The position numbers and the translations under genes were made by a program. The notes under the pieces were generated by a model. It saw only the letters and a program-made list of their open reading frames with translations, searched no databases and had not been told where the DNA came from. Below are positions 46,492-53,647 of a stretch of 53,647 nucleotides of DNA, piece by piece. Numbering within the stretch: the stretch's first letter is position 1; every line of letters begins with the position of its first letter. The stretch comes from JBMNGG01 sp050949705 (GTDB taxonomy: Bacteria; Bacillota; Thermosediminibacteria; Thermosediminibacterales; Tepidanaerobacteraceae), in assembly GCA_050949705.1 (NCBI GenBank), contig JBMNGG010000019.1, forward strand, positions 1-53,647, read 5' to 3'.

Positions 46492-48624
46492 ATGAAAAGA
46501 TTTAACAAGGTTGCAGTGCTGCTATTGGTTGCTATTATGTTGATGACCTTTATAGCACCTGTAGCTAATGCAAAACCGGGGGACATTCCACCGGGGCAGC
46601 TAAAAAAAGTGACAGGTATACCACCAGGACAACTAAAGAAAATAATAAGATTTGTTGATGTAGATGAAACATTGGAATGGGCGAGACTAGCTATTGATAG
46701 AATGTATGCCCGGGGAATTATTAAAGGATATCCGGGTGATATTTACAAACCGAAAGACAATGTGACTCATTTAGAATCCCTTATCATGGCCTTAAGAGTT
46801 ATGGGCTGGGAAGAAGAAGCTAAAAAAACAAGGATAAATGATAATATCCAAAAAATTAACCTTTCTTGGGACGATGCCTATTATTATGTGGCTCTTGCAG
46901 TTGAAAAAGGGCTGATTAAATCAGATGAATTAAAGGGCTTTAACCCTAATGCACCCGCAAAACGTTACGAGGTGGCAAGATACATTGTCAGAGCTTTAGA
47001 CATGGAAAGGCAAGCTCAGAGGCATATGGAAGAAAAGCTTTCTTTTAGAGATGCCAATGCAATTCCAAAAGATGCTGTAGGATATGTTTATGTTATGGTT
47101 GACTTAGGTCTGATGAAAGGTGATGATCGAAACAGATTTCAGCCAAATAGTCCTATTACAAGAGCTGAAATGGCAGTTTTGTTAAATCGCCTTGACGGTT
47201 CACTAAAACCAGAAGAAGAGAATCAGTTTATAGGTATAATAAGTAGAATCAACCTTGACAACCTAACAATGACCCTGGAGAATTCTTCAGGTAGAAAAAC
47301 CTATGACATTATGAAAAATGCTCCCGTTTACGTAGATGGGAAATATCGGAGTCTAGAAGAATTAAAGACTGGTGATAAGGTAGAATTAGTAGTTGACTCA
47401 GATAATTGCATTATATTTATTCAGCTACTGGAAAAGACTGAGAGAAAGACAAGTACAGCAGAAGGCTTGGTTGTAGATGTAAACACCTCGAAAAAAGCTT
47501 TGACCTTGTTTACTCAGGGAAAATACAAGGAAGGCCTGGTTGGAACATTAAAGGTAAGCAGAATAGAAGGGCGTCACTATGAACTAGAAACTGAAAACGA
47601 GCGGTATGTTCTCGTCGGTGATACAGATAATCTTGAAGATTATGTAAATGATAAGATAGTAGTATTTGGGGATATATCGAATGATGATTCAATTTACATG
47701 AGAGGTCCTCTTGTAGATGTTGATGATTTTTATCCTGTAACCAGTAGATATACTACAACATTCTATATAGATAGTGATACAAGGATTACTGTTGATAACG
47801 AAAGAGCGGGGCTTTTAAACATAAAGGTAGGAGATTATGCTAAGGTGAAAGCAGAAGATGACTTAGCATTACAAATTGAAGTAAAAACAGTTGAAAAACC
47901 TACAAAGAATATTGTTAGTGCACGGGGGCTTATTGCTCAAGTAAATGAAAGGCGAAATACCATTTCCTTAGTAACCAATGTTAAAAATGATTGGGGCTAC
48001 ATCGGAACATTAAAAGAAAGCGACATAGAAAGTCGTCATTATGAATTAGAGACTGAGCAAGGTACATTTGTATTAAAGGGTAATATAAAAAATATTGGGG
48101 ATTATGTCGGGGAAACAATTGTGGTCATCGGTGAATTGGAAGATGAAGTATCTATCTTCATGAGAGGTTACTTTATAGACGTAGAAGATTATTACCTTCT
48201 TAGAAACCGAGATCTTGTAACATACAATGTTGACGATGACACAACAATCACTGTAGATGGAAATAAAGCCAAACTATCTACAATTAAGCCTGGTGACTAT
48301 GCTCAAATAAGAGCATATGAGGACGGATTAGCAGTAGAAATAAAGGTAAATAGCAGTAAAGCTAAAATTAAAGAATGGGAAAAAGAAAGAGAGAAACAAA
48401 GAAATACCATAAAAGACGGAGACTTTGAAGGTAAAGTTGTATCTATTAGTTTTAATAATCCATGGCAATTAACGGTACGAAAAAATGATAAGCAATTTAC
48501 TTTTCCAATTCACAAGAATGTAGAACTAGAAGGAATAAGAAGTTTAAGAGAAATAAGACGAGGCATGGAAGTTGAATTAGATATAGAAGACGGCTGGATA
48601 ATGGAAATAGAAGTTGAAGACTAG
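46492..48624 (+). CDS. SLH-domain surface protein with duplicated C-terminal domains
   Basis: 710 residues. A signal peptide ending in VANAKPGD is followed by a short tandem repeat (IPPGQLKK twice), three SLH domains (about 55-238) and then beta-rich domains. One of these (about 240-310) is related to units in the next SLH protein (FIGIISRINLDNLTMTLENS ... YRSLEELKTGDKVELVV). A unit of about 155 residues occurs twice (about 320-475 and 475-620; shared RHYELETE core). A charged helix (KEWEKEREKQRN) precedes the last domain. Anchoring to wall polymers through SLH is expected; further role unknown. AGGAGGG precedes the ATG. Confidence 0.9.
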   Translation: MKRFNKVAVLLLVAIMLMTFIAPVANAKPGDIPPGQLKKVTGIPPGQLKKIIRFVDVDETLEWARLAIDRMYARGIIKGYPGDIYKPKDNVTHLESLIMALRVMGWEEEAKKTRINDNIQKINLSWDDAYYYVALAVEKGLIKSDELKGFNPNAPAKRYEVARYIVRALDMERQAQRHMEEKLSFRDANAIPKDAVGYVYVMVDLGLMKGDDRNRFQPNSPITRAEMAVLLNRLDGSLKPEEENQFIGIISRINLDNLTMTLENSSGRKTYDIMKNAPVYVDGKYRSLEELKTGDKVELVVDSDNCIIFIQLLEKTERKTSTAEGLVVDVNTSKKALTLFTQGKYKEGLVGTLKVSRIEGRHYELETENERYVLVGDTDNLEDYVNDKIVVFGDISNDDSIYMRGPLVDVDDFYPVTSRYTTTFYIDSDTRITVDNERAGLLNIKVGDYAKVKAEDDLALQIEVKTVEKPTKNIVSARGLIAQVNERRNTISLVTNVKNDWGYIGTLKESDIESRHYELETEQGTFVLKGNIKNIGDYVGETIVVIGELEDEVSIFMRGYFIDVEDYYLLRNRDLVTYNVDDDTTITVDGNKAKLSTIKPGDYAQIRAYEDGLAVEIKVNSSKAKIKEWEKEREKQRNTIKDGDFEGKVVSISFNNPWQLTVRKNDKQFTFPIHKNVELEGIRSLREIRRGMEVELDIEDGWIMEIEVED

Positions 48625-48642
48625 ATGTCGAATAAAGTATTT

Positions 48643-48690
48643 TTGTCACCCTGAACAAATGAAGAATCGTTTTTAGGTCCGGGATGACAA
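48643..48690. repeat. Small dispersed inverted repeat (TTGTCACCCTGAAC type)
   Basis: TTGTCACCCTGAAC (48643-48656) and GTCCGGGATGACAA (48677-48690) are complementary at 11 of 14 positions, the rest G-U compatible. The form resembles the TGTCATCCTGAGC-type repeat seen in many bacterial genomes. Confidence 0.5.
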
Positions 48691-48706
48691 CTTTGTTAAA
48701 GCATAC

Positions 48707-48733
48707 AAAAAGGGCGGGATTCCCGCTCTTTTT
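48707..48733 (+). terminator. Intrinsic terminator after the 710-aa SLH gene
   Basis: AAAAAGGGCGGG-ATT-CCCGCTCTTTTT, a 12-bp stem with one G-U, ending in T5 then CTTT. Confidence 0.85.
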
Positions 48734-48863
48734 CTTTAATAGACCAACAATAAAAATGGATGACTAAATAAAATATTGCCGGTCTTTTTACAAAAAAAAG
48801 AAGGACAAACTTTGGTATTTGTAGAATAATAAACCATATTACGTTTCGATGGAGGGAGATTTT

Positions 48864-49985
48864 ATGAGTGGCAAAAAAATGAAAAAAATATCCGTAGTAT
48901 TTTTAACGACAATACTTCTTTTAGTATTTAGCGCAACACAGATATCAGCCGCCAATTTGAGCTTTACTGATGTAACTGCTTCCAGATATGATTGGGTGCG
49001 CCCATATATTGAGAAGATGTACCTGGCAGAAGTGGTTAGAGGCACGTCGACTACCACATATGGTCCCGATGCTGCAGTGACCAGAGAAGATCTAATTACT
49101 ATGCTAGTGAGACTTATGGGGTGGGAAAGTCAAGCAAGTGGGAAAACTCTACCTCCAAACTTTTCTAAACCCAATTCTGTTGCACCTTATGCTAGAGCAA
49201 ATGTGGCTATGGCTATAGAAAAAGGCATGTTATCGAGTAAAGATTTGGAAGACTTCAGGCCTGCTGATGCTGCTAAGCGGAGCGAGGTTGCTGTTTTTGC
49301 GGTAAGAGCATTAGGTCTTGGTGCCGAAGCGGAAAGCCGTAAAAATGTTAGCATTTCACTATCTTTCACAGACGGGTATATGATTGAGCCGGGAGACAGG
49401 CCTTATATTGAAATAGCTATAGAAAAAGGAATAATGAAAGGTTTTCCAGATAATAGTTTTAAGCCAAATGACAAATTTACGAGAGCTCAAATGGCAACAG
49501 TACTCCATAATCTGTCGAAACTAACAAAAGTTAATAATATCATAAGTGGTGAAGTACAAGATGTTGATTCATCACTATTACCGTCGATTCATATAAAACT
49601 TGCTGATAATACAGATATAACATACTATGTAAAGAATTCAACATCTATTTATAAAGAAGATGCGAATGGTTCCTTACAAAAAATTCAATTAAATAACATT
49701 AACGTAGGTGATACGGTCAATGTTATAGTGAATGGCTATGATGCTTTATATATTGATGTGACATCAGATTTACAAGCTTCAGTTCCCGGTAGCGAGACTA
49801 TAGAAGGAACAATAACTGAAATTAATACCCTTCAGAGCATATTGACAATCAAAGATAATAGCAACAAAGAAAAGTCTTATTACATAAAAAATCAGACACT
49901 CATATATATAGGGGATATGAAGGCAACCTTATACGATTTGGTGGAAGGGCAATCAGTCAAGATACAATTTCTGGAAATGATGTAG
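48864..49985 (+). CDS. SLH-domain surface protein, N-terminal part of a frameshifted gene
   Basis: Signal peptide ending QISAAN, then three SLH domains (about 20-210; SFTDVTASRYDWVRPYIEKM, later FPDNSFKPNDKFTRAQMATV) and one and a half beta-rich repeat units (GEVQDVDSS..., EGTITEINTLQSILTIKDNS). The reading frame is lost at 49968-49970 and stops seven codons later; adding one T to the TTT run restores a continuous 690-residue protein, close in length to the preceding SLH protein. ATG 48864 was chosen for GGAGGGAG upstream. Its role is presumably like its neighbour's. Confidence 0.88.
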   Translation: MSGKKMKKISVVFLTTILLLVFSATQISAANLSFTDVTASRYDWVRPYIEKMYLAEVVRGTSTTTYGPDAAVTREDLITMLVRLMGWESQASGKTLPPNFSKPNSVAPYARANVAMAIEKGMLSSKDLEDFRPADAAKRSEVAVFAVRALGLGAEAESRKNVSISLSFTDGYMIEPGDRPYIEIAIEKGIMKGFPDNSFKPNDKFTRAQMATVLHNLSKLTKVNNIISGEVQDVDSSLLPSIHIKLADNTDITYYVKNSTSIYKEDANGSLQKIQLNNINVGDTVNVIVNGYDALYIDVTSDLQASVPGSETIEGTITEINTLQSILTIKDNSNKEKSYYIKNQTLIYIGDMKATLYDLVEGQSVKIQFLEMM

Positions 49986-50935
49986 AAAAAGTAGTCGCAA
50001 AAGGTATAGATAAAGTTGTTGAGGGTATCATTCGTGCTGTAAACATAACTAATAACACATTGACTATAGAGAACAAAGATAATGATAAATATGAAAGCTA
50101 TGCGATAACTTCCGGGACAAGGGTATATCGTGATGATAGGCTTTCAGATATTTACCAATTGAAAATTGGTGATGTTGCTACTATTACTGTTTCAAATAGT
50201 AGGATAGACAGAATAGAAGCTGAAAGTGCGGAAAAGGAAGTTGAAGGTTTTATAACAAATATTGACTTTGCTTCAAGAAATCCCGTCATAACTATAGAAG
50301 ACGATGATGGCGATGAAACTGAATATGAACTTGATAAAGATGCAACTATTAGGAAGAATGGTAAAAGAGCAAATATCAGTGACCTTAAAAATGGTGATGA
50401 GGTAGTATTGACTTTAGAATACAATGTTGCCGTAAGGGTAGTTGCTGAAAGTGTTAAGCGTGATGTAAGCGGGACCGTGAAAGCAATAACTTTTGCCGAT
50501 ACAAATTCCGTAACTATAATAGATGATAATGGTAAAGAACATACAGTTACTATTACCCGTGACACTGATATAAGAAAAGACAGAAAAAGAATAGAGGTTA
50601 CAGAACTTAGGACAAATCATTATTTAGATATAGAGATGGAAAATAATGAAGCAATTAGTATAGATGTGACAGTGAAATCCGTCAAAGACACCATTAGAGG
50701 TACTGTTGTTAATGTTAATGATGATGTTAAGGTTATAGTAGTTGATGTAAAAAATGATGATGGCACCAGGGAAACACGTCATGTTTACTATACTAAGGAT
50801 ACACTTATATACAAAGAGAACAGAGAAGTTAGGATAAGCAGAATTCAAGAAGGGGATGAAGTTTTAGCCATAGGTAGTTTTGAGAGTGGACTGTTTTTTG
50901 CAGATACAATTCATGACCTTACTATAGAAGAATAG
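49970..50935 (+). CDS. C-terminal part of the frameshifted SLH protein
   Basis: No start codon with an SD site. Read from TCT at 49970 the frame gives SGNDVEKVVAKGIDKVVEGI, continuing the repeat unit interrupted upstream. Four more units of about 65-70 residues follow, each of the form EGxIxxI...VTIxxDDGxE...TxIRKxxK...DLKxGDEVxL. A lone-gene start at TTG 50060 is possible formally but has no ribosome-binding site. A protease gene follows after 33 bp. Confidence 0.8.
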   Translation, partial: SGNDVEKVVAKGIDKVVEGIIRAVNITNNTLTIENKDNDKYESYAITSGTRVYRDDRLSDIYQLKIGDVATITVSNSRIDRIEAESAEKEVEGFITNIDFASRNPVITIEDDDGDETEYELDKDATIRKNGKRANISDLKNGDEVVLTLEYNVAVRVVAESVKRDVSGTVKAITFADTNSVTIIDDNGKEHTVTITRDTDIRKDRKRIEVTELRTNHYLDIEMENNEAISIDVTVKSVKDTIRGTVVNVNDDVKVIVVDVKNDDGTRETRHVYYTKDTLIYKENREVRISRIQEGDEVLAIGSFESGLFFADTIHDLTIEE

Positions 50936-50968
50936 CGTCAACACCAATTATAACCGGAGTTGATACAA

Positions 50969-53647
50969 GTGAAGAAAAAGATATATGTCTTAAGTACAAT
51001 TTTCATATTGTTATTTACAGGCCTAGCCTACGGGCAAGGCCTTAATTTTAGTATAAATACCGGAATGGAAGAAGCATTGACAGCAATAAATGCCGATATA
51101 TTTAGAAAGGAATACAGTGTTGACGGCGACGGAATAAAAATTGCAATAATTGATACAGGAGTTGATGTAAGTCATCCAGACCTTCAAACAACATCCCACG
51201 GCGAGGTAAAGGTTGTAGATTATATTGATTTCACTGATGAAGGATATGTGGATACTAAAACAAAAGTGATTCCTCAGGATGGCTCTGTTACCTATAATGG
51301 CAAATTATATAATGTTGCTGGTATTAGTACAAGATGTGGAACATTTCATATAGGTATTTTTAATGAAAGTCAAATTGAAAAAAATAGCCCTCTTGGACAA
51401 GATGCTAATAGAAACGGAAAAACAAATGAAAAGTTTGGTGTTTTAGTAACAGATTCGGTTTTACCGGGTATTTATGATACCGTCTATGTAGATACAAATC
51501 TTAACTTTGATTTTTCCGATGAAAAACCTCTAAAGCTATATTCAAGAAATCACCAATGGGGTACCTTTGGAAAGGACAATCCCATGACTGATTATATAGA
51601 AGAGTCATCTTTTGCTATTACGGATATAGGTATAAGAGGCAATAATGTAAACTTTAGCTTTGATGGTAATGGTCACGGAACTCATGTTGCCGGTATTATA
51701 GGAGCAAATGGTCAACTTGTAGGAACTGCTCCCGGAGCACAGATAATAGCTATAAAAGCTATAGGCTCTTCAGGAGATGGTAACTGGGAAAACATTTTTA
51801 AAGCAATAGAATATGCTCGTAAGAATGGCGCAGATATAATAAATGTTAGTATTGGTGATCTTATTTTATCAGAAGAGAGTCACATAGCCCAGCTTCGACT
51901 ATTGAAAAAACTTTCCCTTGAAAGTAATGCCGTACTAGTCATGGCAGCCGGAAACAGAGGCCCAGGTGTTGGCACTGCTTATGATACAGGATCTAGTGAT
52001 AATATTATAACAGTTGGAGCCTATATGTCTCCAAAACTTTGGGATATTAATTATAATGTAATAGTCCCCGGTGAAACATTACAGCATTACAGCGGTGTGG
52101 GTAACGGTTCTTACAGACCCACTGTGGTCGCACCTTCAAGTGTTATATCTACTGTTAATCGATGGGATGGTATTGGCTATTATTTAATGGATGGTACTAG
52201 TATGGCGGTGCCATATGTTTCAGGAGGATTGGCACTGCTGATGGAAAAAGCCCGTATGGAAAGCATGCCTATTTCAGCTTCAAAGCTGAAAAGGTCTATA
52301 GAGAGTGGTGCACGAAGAATTGATGGCTATCTTGAGATAGAGCAGGGCAGTGGTCTTTTAGACCTGGTAAAAAGCTGGGAAGCCTTAAAAGATACACAAA
52401 CAGACTCATATAACACAAATATATCAGTGAACTTACCTGAGACCCCCGGCCACACGGAAGGTATCTTCTTTAGAGACAATTTAAAAGGTCAGATACAACT
52501 TCAACTTACGAACATGTCCAGCACACAAAAGAAGGTGATACTTGAACCCTCCGAAGATTGGGTAAAAATTAACGATAATAGTGAAGTTGTGCTTTCTCGG
52601 GGCAAACCTCAACCTGTTACACTATTATATGACTATCCAGAGAATCCAGGACTTTACACTGCTACAACTTTTGCAAAAGATGCAGATACTAATAAACCTA
52701 TAATGGACTTTATGACAGCTGCCGTAGTTCCTTACGATCTAAGCAAAAAAAGTAATGTTACTATATATAGCTCTATTTTACCGTCTAGATGGGAACGATA
52801 CTTTTTCAAGACAGTTCCCGGAATGTCTGAGCTTAACATTACTCTTGAAGTCTTAGAACAGGATATGTCATTAGGGCGCAGTATAATATATATTTATGAG
52901 CCTAACGGTCAAAAAGTATATGAAGAAGTAGTTGGTTCAGACTATATATCAACAAAAAAAAGCACTAGCTTTAAACAGACAAAACCTGCGTCGGGTATTT
53001 GGGAAGTTGTGGTTGTTTCCGATTATAACTTATCTGATTTTGGAGCAAAAACAACAACTTTCCAATTGACTGCACAAGCATTTGGTATATTTACAGATGT
53101 ACGAGAACTGGCATTTTCCCCACAAGAGGATGAACAAAATTACATTTCCCGGGAAATTTTGTTGAAAAATGGAAATAGCATATTTAATGGTCGAATAGAA
53201 GGATTGGGTATGGCCGAGAAAAATGAAGGTATCTCAACAACCAATATGACAGTTAAAAACGGTGAATTTACCAAAGGACCTGTAATAAACATACCGGCAA
53301 ATACCATGAGCTTAAGTATAGATATAATTCCACAAAGAGATGAAGGCGATGTAGATCTCTACCTTTATAAAAAAAATAATAGTACCGGTCTTTATGAAGA
53401 AGCGGCGTATTCTGCCAAAATTGATGTTTCAAAGGAAAGAATTGATTTAACAAGGCCTGAGCCTGGAGAATATGTAATATATGTTGATGGGCTCTACGTA
53501 CCTGAAGGTGCTGCTGAGTATACAGTAAAAACTCAAGTTTTAAGAGACCATATGAATGTATATGTACAAAATGTTGTTGGCCAGCTCAATCCCGGCCAAC
53601 AATGGAAGTCCAGACTCTATATTAATATTCCGCCCTTAGGTTCTGAG
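50969..53647 (+). CDS. Secreted subtilisin-like serine protease (S8), C-terminus cut by window edge
   Basis: 893 codons visible and still open. Signal peptide (FILLFTGLAYGQG), then the S8 triad: Asp62 in IIDTGVDVSHPD, His236 in GNGHGTHVAGIIG, Ser411 in DGTSMAVPYVSGG. The Asp-to-His spacing (174 residues) is far longer than the 30-50 of typical subtilisins and resembles tripeptidyl-peptidase II-like members, which also have post-catalytic beta domains like those here (IYIYEPNGQKVYEEVV). No propeptide is evident between the signal and Asp62. GTG 50969 is chosen for CCGGAG upstream. Close linkage to the SLH gene suggests action on the surface layer. Confidence 0.92.
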   Translation, partial: MKKKIYVLSTIFILLFTGLAYGQGLNFSINTGMEEALTAINADIFRKEYSVDGDGIKIAIIDTGVDVSHPDLQTTSHGEVKVVDYIDFTDEGYVDTKTKVIPQDGSVTYNGKLYNVAGISTRCGTFHIGIFNESQIEKNSPLGQDANRNGKTNEKFGVLVTDSVLPGIYDTVYVDTNLNFDFSDEKPLKLYSRNHQWGTFGKDNPMTDYIEESSFAITDIGIRGNNVNFSFDGNGHGTHVAGIIGANGQLVGTAPGAQIIAIKAIGSSGDGNWENIFKAIEYARKNGADIINVSIGDLILSEESHIAQLRLLKKLSLESNAVLVMAAGNRGPGVGTAYDTGSSDNIITVGAYMSPKLWDINYNVIVPGETLQHYSGVGNGSYRPTVVAPSSVISTVNRWDGIGYYLMDGTSMAVPYVSGGLALLMEKARMESMPISASKLKRSIESGARRIDGYLEIEQGSGLLDLVKSWEALKDTQTDSYNTNISVNLPETPGHTEGIFFRDNLKGQIQLQLTNMSSTQKKVILEPSEDWVKINDNSEVVLSRGKPQPVTLLYDYPENPGLYTATTFAKDADTNKPIMDFMTAAVVPYDLSKKSNVTIYSSILPSRWERYFFKTVPGMSELNITLEVLEQDMSLGRSIIYIYEPNGQKVYEEVVGSDYISTKKSTSFKQTKPASGIWEVVVVSDYNLSDFGAKTTTFQLTAQAFGIFTDVRELAFSPQEDEQNYISREILLKNGNSIFNGRIEGLGMAEKNEGISTTNMTVKNGEFTKGPVINIPANTMSLSIDIIPQRDEGDVDLYLYKKNNSTGLYEEAAYSAKIDVSKERIDLTRPEPGEYVIYVDGLYVPEGAAEYTVKTQVLRDHMNVYVQNVVGQLNPGQQWKSRLYINIPPLGSE

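Noticed and set aside
50060..50935. Independent gene starting at TTG 50060
   Set aside because: No SD site, and the frame continues the upstream repeat unit without a gap if one T is restored at 49968-49970.

Overview
The window looks like chromosome from a low-GC, anaerobic Gram-positive of class Clostridia. The evidence is a Firmicutes-type 16S rRNA, a T-box leader on serS, S-layer-homology (SLH) proteins, strong SD sites with many TTG/GTG starts, and a cluster of Fe-S and NifX-type proteins typical of strict anaerobes. The sequence alone does not support a genus call. The protein set would fit lineages near Thermosediminibacterales/Tepidanaerobacter, but that is an impression.

Layout. 1-5.5 kb: end of trxB, argF, an IS30-family element inserted with unusually long direct repeats, then greA-lysS. 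5.5-10.7 kb: a complete rRNA operon (16S-23S-5S-tRNA-Asn) with a perfect consensus promoter and a visible 23S processing stem. 10.8-17.9 kb: a decayed MarR gene, a Nudix-fold protein with a broken Nudix box, a small convergent gene, an ECF S-component/AIR-synthase-like pair, T-box-serS, a DUF1540 protein, a large permease and a phosphodiesterase. 18.1-24.1 kb: a strongly controlled cluster of two ferredoxin-containing MinD-type ATPases, a DUF5320 glycine/arginine-rich protein, two NifX/NifB-like proteins, a DUF134 regulator with zinc ribbon and an Mrp ATPase. It is followed by a separately promoted attenuator-type leader before a TM1266-family protein and an ECF S component. This is the most interesting stretch: it looks like a metallocluster assembly or trafficking module with no nitrogenase or hydrogenase gene in view.

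24.1-33.5 kb: coiled-coil protein, lipoprotein NagZ, RsgA, tRNA-Thr, an ArsR/CoA-disulfide-reductase-rhodanese operon (thiol/persulfide redox), YetF-DUF4363, a DEAD-box helicase and a SagB-type nitroreductase. 33.6-39.6 kb: a 1,180-residue SLH surface protein, a YmaF-like His-rich protein, DUF456, and a DedA-PAP2 fusion whose PAP2 half has lost its catalytic histidines. 39.7-46.1 kb: TetR and a complete RND efflux set (adaptor, pump, TolC-like protein), which is notable in a Firmicute. 46.1-53.6 kb: a 203-bp fold-back element, two large SLH proteins (the second broken by a one-base frameshift) and a secreted S8 protease running off the end.

Short dispersed palindromic elements (38.2, 46.1-46.3, 48.6 kb), an IS30 copy, an IS30-like remnant and a MarR pseudogene show moderate mobile-element activity. 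No CRISPR array, prophage or replication origin was seen.
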